From positions 124,001 to 188,000 of the forward strand of contig LQBI01000024.1 in assembly GCA_002030045.1 (NCBI GenBank): 64,000 nucleotides of DNA, given 5' to 3'. Below are positions 42,480 through 52,196 of the stretch, piece by piece. This DNA is from Candidatus Aegiribacteria sp. MLS_C. Its GTDB lineage: Bacteria; Fermentibacterota; Fermentibacteria; Fermentibacterales; JCC-6. Every line of letters starts with the position of its first letter. Position 1 is the stretch's first letter. A program made the translations under genes and the position numbers. Below the pieces are notes generated by a model. It ran no database searches. It was not told the origin of the DNA and worked only from the letters and a program-made list of their open reading frames with translations.

Positions 42480-43630
42480 CGGGCAAAGTCGCCTTCGCCG
42501 AAAGAACTCCTTCTCAGGGAACTGGCCTTCCTGTAGAACGCGGCAGCCTCGGTATCCCTCTTCATCTTCTCGAGCACTATGGCAAGTTCCACCAGATAGT
42601 CGGGCTCATCGGGAACCAGCTCCAGCGCAGTCCTGAGTGCGCTTTCGGCGGCTTCAAGGTCGCCTGTCAGGTTCTCGCACTTCCCTATGAAGAACCACGC
42701 CGGAGCGTAGTCCGGATGATCCTCTACCAGATCCTCCAGTATCCTGGTTGCCTCGCGGTAGAGTCCGTTCCGGAGTTTCGCCACTCCATCGAGGAACGCC
42801 ATGTCCACTGAGTCCAGCCGATTCCTGGCGGCTTCTTCGCGCCAGTTACCCCTCCAGAGCGTTATTATCCTCAGCAGCGGACGTACATGCGAATGCCGCA
42901 CGACCCCGCGTCCGGGAGGCTCACGGCCGGCCCTTTCCACCGGTTCCTGCATCCTGTCCTCCTCTTCGCTCATGAGATCCTCAAGGTCCGGCAACACGGA
43001 TCCCTCCTCCTTCTCCCCGTTCTCCTTCCCGTCGGCGAAGAGCGCCATCTGCCTGCCGGTCAGCTTGCCCCTCACAAGGTGTTCGAACATCTCCTTCTGA
43101 TCCTTGACGCTTGAGACCCTGACTATGGGCCTGAGCTGGAACTCGCTTATCTCGTCAGTAAGCAGCAGCTTTCGCCTCATCTCCTCCGGGAGCTTCAGAA
43201 GGTTCAGTATCTGTGTTATCCTGGCCCTGGAATACCCCAGCATCTCGGAGAGCCTGCTTCTGTTCTCGCAAAGCTCGTTCCTCAGGAGAGCGTCGAATAG
43301 CATGGCTTCCTCCATGCAGTTCCTGACCGACTCGTGGGCAAGGGAGATATGCACTCCGCTCCTGATGACTATGGCCCTGACAGTGTACTGCCCGCGCGCC
43401 TGAATCCTCCAGAAACTCCTGTGATGAGCGAGGAGGGTGAACTCCTTCACTTCCGCCTCCGGCGCCTCCTTCTCCCTAATCAGCACCGGAGGGACGAAGG
43501 GCTCCTTCTGATGGCTTTCGGGGTTCCATTCCTCGGGAGGTTCTATGTAGTCGATATCGTCGGTCTTCACCTCCTCCAGGAGCATGTGTTCCAGTATGTC
43601 TCCCGAATCCCTCTTCTTATCCATCATCAT
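42476..43630 (-). CDS. ParB/KorB-type HTH protein fused to TPRs
   Basis: The 384-residue product has an N-terminal segment of ~60 residues rich in Glu/Pro and then a small domain (60-110). The ParB-like HTH region is NRSRLSEMLGYSRARITQILNLLKLPEEMR in two overlapping parts (~120-150), with TDEISEFQLRPI as in KorB/ParB. Then come a Glu-rich linker (~200-235) and TPR helices (~280-370, APAWFFIGKCENLTGDLEAAESAL). The ParB N-terminal nuclease/CTPase domain is missing. It may be a DNA-binding regulator that recruits partners through the TPRs. It overlaps miaA as ATGA. Confidence 0.7.
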   Translation of the reverse strand: MMMDKKRDSGDILEHMLLEEVKTDDIDYIEPPEEWNPESHQKEPFVPPVLIREKEAPEAEVKEFTLLAHHRSFWRIQARGQYTVRAIVIRSGVHISLAHESVRNCMEEAMLFDALLRNELCENRSRLSEMLGYSRARITQILNLLKLPEEMRRKLLLTDEISEFQLRPIVRVSSVKDQKEMFEHLVRGKLTGRQMALFADGKENGEKEEGSVLPDLEDLMSEEEDRMQEPVERAGREPPGRGVVRHSHVRPLLRIITLWRGNWREEAARNRLDSVDMAFLDGVAKLRNGLYREATRILEDLVEDHPDYAPAWFFIGKCENLTGDLEAAESALRTALELVPDEPDYLVELAIVLEKMKRDTEAAAFYRKASSLRRSSFGEGDFAR

Positions 43631-44556
43631 CCCCCTTTGCGGAAGAGCAGGGATTCAGCCTCTACGGCGTTTTCCCCGCTGATCCAGGTAATTCCAGGGA
43701 TCCTCCTGAACATGTTCCTCTGTCTTCTGACCAGATGCCAGGTGCTGGTCTCGATAGCCCTGATCAGCCGGTCCAGCCCCTCTATATCTCCATCGAGGTA
43801 GTCCAGGACCTCTCTGTAGCCGATAGTCCTTCCAAGGGCGCTCTCCCTGCCGTAGCCTTTTTCCAGGAGGCCGCGCACCTCATCGACCAGCCCGTTCCGG
43901 ATCATTCGGGATGTCCTCTCGAATATTCTCATCCTCAGTTCACCGTCCGGGACCTCTATTCCCGTTATCGAGTACAGCTTCCTGACCGCAGGGTCGCCGC
44001 CTCTCCTCAGGGTCGAAGCCGGTTCACCCGCAAGGAAGAGCAGTTCGAGGGCCCTCACCTGCCTGCGCGCGTCCCTTTCGCCTATGCTGTCCGCGGAAGC
44101 GGGATCGGCCATGCGGAGCAGTGCCATCATGAAACCCGGGTTTTCGGCCTCCAGTGTTCCCAGTCCCTCCCTGACACCGGGACATCTTCCGGGCATCGGG
44201 TCGAGAGCGCCTGTGAGGGCCATGATGTAGAGTGCCGTACCACCGCAGACCACGGGAATGGAACCCTCCCCGAGCATGACGGCCATCAGCTGCTCCGCCC
44301 TCCTTGCGAAGTCGCCGGCCGAGAAATCAGAATCCGGATCAACTATGTCCACCATATGGTGAGGCAGGTGCTCCATCTCCCCTGCAGAGGGCTTTGCGGT
44401 CCCTATGTCCATGCCCCTGTACACCTGCCGGGAATCAGCACTTATGACCTGGAAATCATGTCTTTCCCTCAGTCTCATGAGGAGATCTGTCTTGCCCGAG
44501 GCTGTGACTCCCACCAGCACTGGAGTTGGCGGGCCATTCTTCGAACCGCCGGCCAT
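43627..44556 (-). CDS. miaA: tRNA dimethylallyltransferase
   Basis: The 309-residue enzyme attaches a dimethylallyl group to A37 of tRNAs that read UNN codons. P-loop GVTASGKTDLL is near residue 16; VISADSRQVYRGMDIGTAKP and the DFSAGDFARRAE and VVCGGTALYI blocks follow. The C-terminal swinging helix region has RRQRNMFRRI. It is transcribed from the same block as mutL and tRNA-Leu(UAA), one of its expected substrates. Confidence 0.95.
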   Translation of the reverse strand: MAGGSKNGPPTPVLVGVTASGKTDLLMRLRERHDFQVISADSRQVYRGMDIGTAKPSAGEMEHLPHHMVDIVDPDSDFSAGDFARRAEQLMAVMLGEGSIPVVCGGTALYIMALTGALDPMPGRCPGVREGLGTLEAENPGFMMALLRMADPASADSIGERDARRQVRALELLFLAGEPASTLRRGGDPAVRKLYSITGIEVPDGELRMRIFERTSRMIRNGLVDEVRGLLEKGYGRESALGRTIGYREVLDYLDGDIEGLDRLIRAIETSTWHLVRRQRNMFRRIPGITWISGENAVEAESLLFRKGG

Positions 44557-44557
44557 G

Positions 44558-46234
44558 CTATCTGCCGAACCGCTGGTCGAGTTCGTCGAAGGTGATCTCC
44601 AGGACCGTGGGTCTGCCGTGGGGACAGTGGAAAGGGTCCGAGGTGGAGAACAGCCTGTCCACCAGGTGACGCGCCTCCGAGGGCGAAAGCGGGTCCCCGA
44701 ACTTCACTGCTCCCGCGCAGGCCGCGGCGGCGGCCACTCGCTGATGAACCGCCATGGCCTGGTACTCCGGGCTCCTCAGCGACCGGATGATCTCCCTGAG
44801 TGCATCTATCCCGTGGAAAGTCCCCTGTGGCACCGACGTAAGCACCAGTGTACTCCCCTCGGTACGGAAATCGAATCCCGATCTCATCAGGACCTGCCTG
44901 TAGGTCTCCAGGAGTTCCAGCTCATCCGGGTCCAGGTCCATCGTCTCGGGCAGCAGCAGGGTCTGGCCTCCCGATGAGGAATCCTGCTCCATCGTCTTCA
45001 GGACGGTCTCGAAAAGGATCCTCTCGTGTGCAGCATGCTGGTCCACCAGGACTATCCCCTTGTCGGTGGATGTCACCAGGTACGCCCTCCCTATCTGGAC
45101 GATGGGGAACTGTCCCCGCTCCGCTGTCCTGTCCATGTCCTCCAGAGGTGCCTGGGCCTCCATCGCCACCCTGAAGAGTTCCGGTCCGCCGGAGGCCTCG
45201 GGACGGTAATCCCGGTAACCCTGTATCACCCGCTCCATCCCCATTCCGGAAGCCATTCGGCTTCGACCCTCTCTCATCAGCCCTCCGAGGGCCGACTCCA
45301 GGGCCCTGACCATTCTCGACACCTCTCTGAACCTGACCTCCCTCTTGGCCGGATGCACGTTTACGTCAACCTGGCCGGGAGGTACCCTGACGATACAGCA
45401 TAGAAGGGGATGTCCCGCCGGACCCGACAGCGAGGACTCCAGTATTCCGGAGAGCAGACCGGAGGCAACCAGTCTTCCGTTTACGATCAGGTACTGATGC
45501 GTCTTCCTGTTCCACAGGCTGGAAGGGAACCAGACCAGGGAAACCGAAGTCCCCTCATGCTCGCCTTCCGCGGTGGCGTATCTGATGTCCTCCGGCAGGT
45601 CGAACCTGTTTATGAGCCTTCGGCTGACCGATTCCCCGGGGGGCAGGTTGAAGAGCACCCTGCCGTTATGGCTGAGCGTGAAACCCGTCCCGGTGCCGGC
45701 GAGAGCGCAGCCGGTCACGAAACGTTCGGCCCAGGAGAGTTCTGTGGACTGGGTGCGGAGGAACTTTCGCCTCGCGGGCTGGTTGTAGAAGAGTCCCCCG
45801 GCGGTCACGGTCGTTCCCCTGGTCCTCGGAGCGGGCGAGACACCGGCGAGCACTCCGCCGTCCATTCTGAGTTCCCAGCCATCTCCCCCGTCGCTGGTCA
45901 CCATCCTGAAATGGGTCACCGCCGCTATACTGGGAAGCGCCTCCCCCCTGAACCCCATGGTGGCTATCGAAGCCAGGTCCTCCACGGAAGCGATCTTGCT
46001 GGTGGCATGCCGCTGTACCGCGAGGAGCATGTCGTGCCTGCTCATTCCGCAGCCGTCGTCCCTCACGGTAATGGACTTGCGGCCGCCCTGCTCCAGCTCG
46101 ACAGAGATACTGGAAGCTCCGGCGTCCATTGCGTTCTCGACAAGTTCCTTGACAACCGATGCCGGCCGTTCCACCACCTCTCCGGCTGAAATGAGGTTGA
46201 TGACGCTGTCTGGAAGCACCCTGACCTGTCCCAA
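44558..46234 (-). CDS. mutL: DNA mismatch repair protein MutL
   Basis: About 558 residues from TTG 46234 with AAAGGT upstream; the start is 18 bp after the tRNA CCA end. GHKL ATPase motifs: ELVENAMDAGAS, DDGCGM, ATSKI and GFRGEALPSIAAVTH. The C-terminal domain has DQHAAHERILFE, fitting the metal-binding endonuclease motif DQHA(x2)E(x4)E, and CPHGRPTVLEI. So this MutL is predicted to nick DNA itself, as in bacteria without MutH. Adjacent to miaA, a frequent neighbour. Confidence 0.95.
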   Translation of the reverse strand: MGQVRVLPDSVINLISAGEVVERPASVVKELVENAMDAGASSISVELEQGGRKSITVRDDGCGMSRHDMLLAVQRHATSKIASVEDLASIATMGFRGEALPSIAAVTHFRMVTSDGGDGWELRMDGGVLAGVSPAPRTRGTTVTAGGLFYNQPARRKFLRTQSTELSWAERFVTGCALAGTGTGFTLSHNGRVLFNLPPGESVSRRLINRFDLPEDIRYATAEGEHEGTSVSLVWFPSSLWNRKTHQYLIVNGRLVASGLLSGILESSLSGPAGHPLLCCIVRVPPGQVDVNVHPAKREVRFREVSRMVRALESALGGLMREGRSRMASGMGMERVIQGYRDYRPEASGGPELFRVAMEAQAPLEDMDRTAERGQFPIVQIGRAYLVTSTDKGIVLVDQHAAHERILFETVLKTMEQDSSSGGQTLLLPETMDLDPDELELLETYRQVLMRSGFDFRTEGSTLVLTSVPQGTFHGIDALREIIRSLRSPEYQAMAVHQRVAAAAACAGAVKFGDPLSPSEARHLVDRLFSTSDPFHCPHGRPTVLEITFDELDQRFGR

Positions 46235-46252
46235 GGCATACCTTTCATCCGG

Positions 46253-46340
46253 TGGTGCCGGGAGAGGGACTCGAACCCTCACGCCCCACAGGGGCAACGG
46301 ATTTTAAGTCCGTTGTGTCTGCCAGTTCCACCACCCCGGC
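46253..46340 (-). tRNA. tRNA-Leu (TAA anticodon)
   Basis: On the minus strand, GCCGGGG at 46340 pairs with CCCCGGC-type acceptor bases near 46257. Anticodon arm ACGGA-CTTAAAA-TCCGT gives TAA with A36-A37-A38. The long variable arm of class II tRNAs (GCCCCTGTGGGGC) and T arm GGGTTCGAGTCCC are present. CCA is encoded at 46255-46253. Confidence 0.97.
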
Positions 46341-46354
46341 ATTCTGTTAACGCA

Positions 46355-46383
46355 AATATATCCACGGAAACGGCTGCCTACAA
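46355..46383 (-). promoter_or_regulatory. Promoter candidate for tRNA-Leu(UAA)-mutL-miaA
   Basis: On the minus strand TTGTAG (46383-46378) is followed after 17 bp by TATATT (46360-46355), 14 bp before the tRNA 5' end. This matches the pattern at the other two tRNAs. Confidence 0.6.
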
Positions 46384-46416
46384 CGAATGCGTGCCGATGA
46401 GGGCTGCCGAAGGGTA

Positions 46417-47244
46417 TCAGACACCGCCTGGAGAGTAGCGGAAAACCATGACATTGTACTCATCAGCCGGTTCCCAGGTGGTGTAGCCCCTGCCGCGAGC
46501 GGCATCCATCAGGTCGGTCCGGGACTCGTGAAGCACTATACATGCGCGAGACTCTCCCCTGCATGATGCCGCGGCTTCCACTCCCTCAAGGAAAGCTTCG
46601 GGATCCTCCCGTGAACCGAATACGGGAGTGGCCTCGTCGGACCCTTTCCGTCTGAGGAAGCCGACTCCCCGGAAGCCCCAGGCCTCGCAGTTCTCCAGGG
46701 CCCAGCTCATTCCCGGACCGCATGCCCTGGGATATTTCCAGCCGCAGGGTATGTGACCGGTGACCTCGCTGAACACCACTTCACCCGGGGACAGGGGAGC
46801 GGCCGTTCCTGTACCGGCGTCGATGCCCTCACTGTAAATCAGGAGGAACCTGTTGACCACCTCGAACCCCTGGGCCATGGAGATGTGTATGCTCTCGCGG
46901 TTGCCGAAGTACGTGGAGAACTCGAGGCAGGATCCTTTTCCGCTCTGGATCATGCCGGTGCCGATGAGGAATGCGGACCCGGCCAGCTGCTTCCCCAGTC
47001 CCCTTCCCCTGAGGTCTGCATGGATTCTGAGTGCCTCCATCCACAGAACTCCGCAGGGCATCGGTGATATTCTGAAGGTACCCGCCACCCTGCCTTCCCA
47101 CAGTCCTGCGTAGAGGGTCCCGTCCTCTATCCACTCCGCCGCCGCACCCTCCAGGTAGTCATCCCCCTCCCAGGTGAGCCTGGAGATCTCGGCTATGGCT
47201 TCCAGGTCGTCAACCCCGGCTTTTCTTACCGATATTCCATCCAT
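46417..47244 (-). CDS. GNAT-family N-acetyltransferase
   Basis: This 275-residue protein starts with a GNAT domain (SVRKAGVDDLEAIAEISR). The acetyl-CoA motif A appears as MEALRIHADLRGRGLGKQL near residue 70, followed by SAFLIGTGMIQSGKGS. The second half (VVFSEVTGHIPCGWKYPRAC onwards) is a second, degenerate GNAT-like unit as in other two-domain members. Substrate unknown. It reads divergently from fusA across about 95 bp. Confidence 0.82.
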   Translation of the reverse strand: MDGISVRKAGVDDLEAIAEISRLTWEGDDYLEGAAAEWIEDGTLYAGLWEGRVAGTFRISPMPCGVLWMEALRIHADLRGRGLGKQLAGSAFLIGTGMIQSGKGSCLEFSTYFGNRESIHISMAQGFEVVNRFLLIYSEGIDAGTGTAAPLSPGEVVFSEVTGHIPCGWKYPRACGPGMSWALENCEAWGFRGVGFLRRKGSDEATPVFGSREDPEAFLEGVEAAASCRGESRACIVLHESRTDLMDAARGRGYTTWEPADEYNVMVFRYSPGGV

Positions 47245-47338
47245 CAGATCAACTCCAGTGAACGTGCAGCGGCCGGCGGCCTTATATTAGACGCCTTAAG
47301 AAGGCATCGCTGGTCCCATTTCTCCGGACAGGAATAGA

Positions 47339-49435
47339 TTGAACGGAAGTGCTCCATTGTCAAGGAAATTCCCGATAGATAGGCTGCGTAACATAGGGAT
47401 CATGGCCCATATAGACGCCGGAAAGACGACGGTGTCCGAAAGGATCCTTTATTACACCGGCAGGCTCCACAGGATGGGCGAGGTTCATGACGGACGGGCT
47501 GTCATGGACTGGATGGACCAGGAGCAGGAACGGGGCATCACGATCACCAGCGCAGCCACGGCTACCGTTTGGCGGGACCATATGATAAACCTCATCGACA
47601 CTCCGGGTCACGTGGATTTCACAGTGGAGGTGGAGAGGAGCCTCAGGGTCCTGGACGGTGCAATAGCGCTGTTCTGCGCTGTGGGAGGAGTAGAACCCCA
47701 GTCCGAGAACGTATGGCGCCAGGCTGTGAAGTACTCCGTGCCCAGAATAGCCTTCGTGAACAAGATGGACAGGCTGGGGGCCGACTACTTCGGCGTGGTT
47801 GGCTCAATCCAGGAGCAGCTGGGCGCGAATGCAGTCCCTGTAGTGATTCCTATAGGTTCGGAGGACGGTTTCAGGGGAATCGTCGACCTGGTCCAGGGTT
47901 GCGCCGTGTACTACGACAGGTCGGACAGCGGAATGACCTGGTACGAGGAGCCGGTGCCCGAAGAGATGGAAGAGGAAGCGGAGAGATGGCGAAGGAACCT
48001 CGTGGAGAAGGTGAGCGAGGTTGACGAAAGGCTCTTCGCGAAATACTGCGAAGGCGAGGAAATAGAGAAGGAAGAGCTTATCGCCGCTCTCAGGAAGGCC
48101 ACCCATTCGCACAGGGTCTGTCCCGTGCTCTGCGGGAGCGCATACAGGAACATGGGCGTACAGAGACTCCTTGACGCAGTGATAAACTACCTGCCCAGCC
48201 CCCTGGACCTTCCTCCGATAATCGGCAGCTGTCCCGAAGGTAATCCCATCGAGCGTGTCCCCAGGGACGACGGACGGCTCGCGGCCCTGGCCTTCAAGGT
48301 AGTCACGGACAGGCACGTGGGGAAGCTGGTCTATGTAAGGGTCTACTCGGGTACCCTCGAGGAGGGCTCCTACGTCTACAACTCGTCCGAGAACACCATG
48401 CAGCGCGCAGGTCGTCTGCTGAGGATGCATGCCGACAAGCGTGAAGCCATCGACGCCATGTATACCGGCGAGATAGGAGCCGTTACAGGATTGTCCGGGA
48501 CTTCCACCGGCGACACCATCTGCTGCCGGGAGCATCCCATAATCCTCGAGGCGATAGAGTTCCCGGCACCGGTTCTGAGCGTTGCTGTCAGACAGGACAG
48601 GAAGGGCGACAGGGACAGGCTTCCCAGAGCCCTGGTGAAACTCTCCCAGGAGGATCCTACCTTTACCGTCTCCACCGACAGCGAGACCTCCGAGACCATC
48701 ATATCAGGCATGGGTGAGCTGCACCTGGAGATAATCCTTGAGAGGCTCAGGAGGGAGTTCGACGTCCAGGTGACTACCTCGCCGCCGCGAGTGGCCTACA
48801 GGGAGACCATGACCTCAAGCGTGGACGTGGATGAGAGACTGGCGAAGCAGACCGGTGGCAAGGGCCAGTACGCCCACGTCATGATGACCCTGGAACCGAT
48901 GTCACCGGGACACGGTTTCGAGTTCAGGAACAGGGTGAGGGGCGGGAACATACCCAGGGAGTTCATCCCTGCAGTGGAGAAGGGTGTCGTCAGGGCCATG
49001 GCCGCAGGCGTTCTGGCGGGGTTCCCCGTGGTCGACGTGAGGGTGACCCTGAACGACGGCTCCTTCCATGAGGTCGACTCATCGGAGATGGCCTTCAGGC
49101 GATGCGCGGAATCCGCATTCAGGAAAGGTTTCATGAAGGGCAAGCCGCAGCTCCTCGAGCCCCTGATGACCGTCAGCGTCACAACGCCGGAGGAATACGC
49201 TGGCAATGTGACCGGAAGCATCTACGAGAAGCGCGGCGGCATAACCTCCATGGGGAGACAGGGCAGCGCACAGGTCATCAGGGCGCTCATACCCCTCTCA
49301 GGACTGTTCGGATACGCCACTGAACTGAGAAACATGAGCCAGGGAAGGGCTTCCTTCTCGATCCACTTCGATCACTATGAGGCCGTACCCTACTCCATAG
49401 CCGAGAAGGTCCTGGAAGAACTCAGGAGGGGTTAG
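47339..49435 (+). CDS. fusA: Translation elongation factor G
   Basis: The 698-residue GTPase translocates tRNA and mRNA through the ribosome. G1 is AHIDAGKTT, the switch region [14 protein letters not shown]3 [10 protein letters not shown], and G4 [10 protein letters not shown]. Domain IV ends in [19 protein letters not shown], and the C-terminal elements are usual for EF-G. The start is TTG 47339 or TTG 47357 (GGAAG eight bases upstream). It is a single gene without the usual rpsL/rpsG neighbours and may be a second paralogue. It ends overlapping rdgB tail to tail. Confidence 0.95.
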   Translation: MNGSAPLSRKFPIDRLRNIGIMAHIDAGKTTVSERILYYTGRLHRMGEVHDGRAVMDWMDQEQERGITITSAATATVWRDHMINLIDTPGHVDFTVEVERSLRVLDGAIALFCAVGGVEPQSENVWRQAVKYSVPRIAFVNKMDRLGADYFGVVGSIQEQLGANAVPVVIPIGSEDGFRGIVDLVQGCAVYYDRSDSGMTWYEEPVPEEMEEEAERWRRNLVEKVSEVDERLFAKYCEGEEIEKEELIAALRKATHSHRVCPVLCGSAYRNMGVQRLLDAVINYLPSPLDLPPIIGSCPEGNPIERVPRDDGRLAALAFKVVTDRHVGKLVYVRVYSGTLEEGSYVYNSSENTMQRAGRLLRMHADKREAIDAMYTGEIGAVTGLSGTSTGDTICCREHPIILEAIEFPAPVLSVAVRQDRKGDRDRLPRALVKLSQEDPTFTVSTDSETSETIISGMGELHLEIILERLRREFDVQVTTSPPRVAYRETMTSSVDVDERLAKQTGGKGQYAHVMMTLEPMSPGHGFEFRNRVRGGNIPREFIPAVEKGVVRAMAAGVLAGFPVVDVRVTLNDGSFHEVDSSEMAFRRCAESAFRKGFMKGKPQLLEPLMTVSVTTPEEYAGNVTGSIYEKRGGITSMGRQGSAQVIRALIPLSGLFGYATELRNMSQGRASFSIHFDHYEAVPYSIAEKVLEELRRG

Positions 49436-50022
49436 AGCCGCAGCCCGGAGGACAGGAGCCTCTCCCGCAGTTCCATCAGCGCACGGGCCCTGTGACTGAT
49501 CCGGTTCTTCTCCTCCTGTGTGCACCTGGCGAAGGTGTGGTCCAGCCCGTCCGGAAGGAATACGGGATCGTAACCGAAACCGCCTTCTCCGTCCGGGCTC
49601 TCCAGTATCCTGCCAATGATCTCCCCCTGCACCGAGAATTCCATATCCGGTGAAACGAAAACAGCCGCCGTCCTGAAGCAGGCCCGTCTGTTCGTCTCGC
49701 AAAGCATGGTTCTGAGGAGCTTGTTGATGTTGTTCTCGTAGGTGCAGTCGAAACCGGCGAATCTTGCTGCGTAGATCCCGGGAGCGCCACCCAGGATATC
49801 GACGAACAGCCCCGTATCCTCCGCAACTGCCGGCAGTCCGGTCCTCACCGCAGCATGCCTGGCCTTCAGGAAGGCATTCTCCTCAAGAGTGGAACCCGTT
49901 TCCTCGACCGACCAGCTCGGAATCATGTCACCTGCGGGGATCACTTCCATGTCCAGGTCCATGAGAAGATTCCTGAGCTCCCTGAGTTTGTCCGGATTGC
50001 CGGATGCCAGCACGATTCTCAT
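49432..50022 (-). CDS. rdgB: dITP/XTP pyrophosphatase (HAM1 family)
   Basis: This 196-residue housekeeping nucleotidase removes dITP and [20 protein letters not shown] at the N-terminus, [20 protein letters not shown] and the later [14 protein letters not shown] are the family blocks. ATG 50022 overlaps the rph stop as ATGA. With rph, a GerM-like gene and murI it repeats an order also known in Bacillus (racE-ysmB-gerM-rph-ysnA). Confidence 0.95.
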   Translation of the reverse strand: MRIVLASGNPDKLRELRNLLMDLDMEVIPAGDMIPSWSVEETGSTLEENAFLKARHAAVRTGLPAVAEDTGLFVDILGGAPGIYAARFAGFDCTYENNINKLLRTMLCETNRRACFRTAAVFVSPDMEFSVQGEIIGRILESPDGEGGFGYDPVFLPDGLDHTFARCTQEEKNRISHRARALMELRERLLSSGLRL

Positions 50023-50732
50023 TCTCCGCTGGCCTCCATCTGAACGGGGAGGATCAGGCCGGTCACGGCCTCCAGGGCCATTCCGCCCATCTCCTCCAGC
50101 ACGGTGAGAGGTACCGTGCCCTTCTCGGCAGTTGCCTGCATCTCTACTATTCCACCCGACTGGAAGGCCACGAGGTTCATGTCCAGCGAAGCCCTGGAAT
50201 CCTCCTCGTAACACAGGTCAAGCAGTACCTCCCCGTCCACCACTCCGAGACTTACGGCGCCGACGTAGCCCCTGAAGGGGTCCTCCTTCATCCGACCCTC
50301 GACCAGCTGTCTCCTGATTGCCAGTCTGAGGGCTACGGCGCCTCCGACGATGGAGGCCGCCCTGGTGCCCCCGTCGGCTACCAGCACGTCGCAGTCCACG
50401 GTGATGGTCCTCTCACCCATGGCTTTCAGGTCCACGGCCTGCCTGAGGCTCCTTCCGATGAGTCTCTGTATCTCCTGGGTCCTGCCTCTGGCACCTGTCC
50501 GCTCCCTCTTCACCCTCCTGTTCCCGCTGCCGGGAAGCATGGAATACTCGGCGGTGACCCATCCGCTTCCCTGTCCCGTCAGGAAGAATGGAACCTTGTA
50601 CTCCACAGTGGCCGAGCAGAGGACCCGTGTCTCACCCCAGGTTATAAGCGCGCTGCCCTCGGGCAGTGGCTGGTAACCCGTCTCTATCTCTATTTCCCTC
50701 AATTCGTCCCTGTCGCGTCCGTCGGCTCTCAT
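50019..50732 (-). CDS. rph: RNase PH
   Basis: The 237-residue exoribonuclease trims tRNA 3' ends using phosphate. Blocks: SALITWGETRVLCSATVEYK, GWVTAEYSMLPGSGNRR, the phosphate-binding RTQEIQRLIGRSLRQAVDL and TVDCDVLVADGGTRAASI. Length is normal. It overlaps rdgB as ATGA and is 28 bp from murI. Confidence 0.95.
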   Translation of the reverse strand: MRADGRDRDELREIEIETGYQPLPEGSALITWGETRVLCSATVEYKVPFFLTGQGSGWVTAEYSMLPGSGNRRVKRERTGARGRTQEIQRLIGRSLRQAVDLKAMGERTITVDCDVLVADGGTRAASIVGGAVALRLAIRRQLVEGRMKEDPFRGYVGAVSLGVVDGEVLLDLCYEEDSRASLDMNLVAFQSGGIVEMQATAEKGTVPLTVLEEMGGMALEAVTGLILPVQMEASGE

Positions 50733-50760
50733 CGGTCTCCCATCCGGATCCTGTTCCCCC

Positions 50761-51570
50761 TCATCGGTGCAGGTCGCCCACCTCGACGTGGGTCACGAGT
50801 GGGACCGACCTGCCCAGGAACCTCTGTGCTATCTCCTGGAACTTCAGTGGAATGTCGCTCACGTAGAAGCTGTTCTCACCGGATCCTCCCTCGTTGCGAA
50901 GCCCTTCGCTGTCCAGTATTGTGGAAACCTCCGCCGCCGTGGCCCCGGCTGAATCCACCAGACTGATCCCGGGTCCGAGCACACCGGCCAGGGCCTCCTT
51001 GAGAAGAGGATAATGGGTGCAGCCCAGCACCAGGGTATCGATGCCCTCGCTTACCAGTGGCGAGGTATACTCCCTGAGTACCAGTTCCGTTATCCTGTGT
51101 TCCAGCCACCCCTCCTCCACCAGGGGGACCAGCAGCGGCGAGGGCTGTGCGACCACCCGCAGGACTGTGCCGAAGGACCTGAGGGCCTTCTGGTAGGCTC
51201 CGCTGGATATGGTCCCCAGCGTACCGATGACACCTACTATGCCGTTCTGGGTGGAGGCGGCCGCGGTCTTCGCACCGGGCTCGATGACACCTATAACAGG
51301 CACGTCCGCGAACTCCCTGAGAGCGGGGAGACTTACGGACGATGCCGTGTTGCAGGCCACCACGAGGAGCTTGATACCCTTGCCGAGGAGAAATTCGGCG
51401 TCCTCGATGGAGAATCTGACGACGGTCTCCGGTGACTTGGAACCGTAGGGAACACGTGCAGTGTCCCCGAAATAGACCACGGATTCCCCCGGGAGAAGCG
51501 TGTTTACCGCTCTCACCACGGTGAGCCCGCCCACACCTGAGTCGAAGATGCCTATCCTGCGCGAACTCAC
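50761..51570 (-). CDS. murI: Glutamate racemase
   Basis: The 269-residue racemase supplies D-glutamate for peptidoglycan. IGIFDSGVGGLTVVRAV, YFGDTARVPYGSKS and the catalytic Cys residues in VACNTASS and VLGCTHYP are present. GTG 51570 overlaps the GerM-like gene stop as GTGA. Linked to an amidase gene upstream in the same operon, consistent with cell-wall work. Confidence 0.95.
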   Translation of the reverse strand: MSSRRIGIFDSGVGGLTVVRAVNTLLPGESVVYFGDTARVPYGSKSPETVVRFSIEDAEFLLGKGIKLLVVACNTASSVSLPALREFADVPVIGVIEPGAKTAAASTQNGIVGVIGTLGTISSGAYQKALRSFGTVLRVVAQPSPLLVPLVEEGWLEHRITELVLREYTSPLVSEGIDTLVLGCTHYPLLKEALAGVLGPGISLVDSAGATAAEVSTILDSEGLRNEGGSGENSFYVSDIPLKFQEIAQRFLGRSVPLVTHVEVGDLHR

Positions 51571-52196
51571 TGCCTGAAGACTCCCTCGATGCCCCTGAGC
51601 GGGACACCCTCGGAATACTGGGCCATGAGGTTACCCGCCACAAGGGGAAAGAGCCTTGTAAAACAGATGAACCTGCTCTCGATGGTCATCCTGAGTCCGG
51701 CTACGTCCCTCTCCTCGGGGAGGTCGACGTATATCGTATCAAGCCTTGTGAAGACGTAGACCATGTCCAGGTCCTCCACTCCCATGCCGGTTTCCATAGC
51801 CCACCTCTTCACCAGGAAGAGGGCCTCAAGGGGTTTCTGGGGCACGGCCGGAGCTTCGGGAAGCGAATCCACCACGGGTTCGGAGGAACTCGAGACCCAC
51901 AGGGAACAGGGAGTCAGTTCCCAGGAAGCTTCCGGACCCTCGGGGAGTTCCTCGACCTCCGGCAGGCTTATCCTTGACTCCGGCGAGTAGAAGGTCTCAG
52001 GCTGGTAGTCCTGGGCGGTACCCTCCCCGGTGCTCTCCGCGGGCCGGTCCAGCCCCAGGGTCCTGTTGAACATGTTCAGACCGGCGGATACCACGAGGTA
52101 GCAGATGGCTATGATGCCGACTATGATGCCCAGTCTTGCCAGCAGCCATCGGACATCTTCCCGTTCCGGTCTCCTAAGGGGTCCTGCATCCATCAC
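51567..52196 (-). CDS. Membrane protein in GerM position
   Basis: The 209-residue protein has a cytoplasmic start, one helix (LGIIVGIIAICYLVVSAGL), a Pro/Glu-rich linker (~60-110) and a C-terminal domain. That domain has LDTIYVDLPEERDVAGLRMT and the end QYSEGVPLRGIEGVF, weakly like GerMN (strand V.VdLs.ef, VqlLieGkp). The gene context between an amidase and murI supports a GerM-type envelope protein, but this is an inference; the sequence match alone is poor. Confidence 0.55.
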   Translation of the reverse strand: MMDAGPLRRPEREDVRWLLARLGIIVGIIAICYLVVSAGLNMFNRTLGLDRPAESTGEGTAQDYQPETFYSPESRISLPEVEELPEGPEASWELTPCSLWVSSSSEPVVDSLPEAPAVPQKPLEALFLVKRWAMETGMGVEDLDMVYVFTRLDTIYVDLPEERDVAGLRMTIESRFICFTRLFPLVAGNLMAQYSEGVPLRGIEGVFRQ

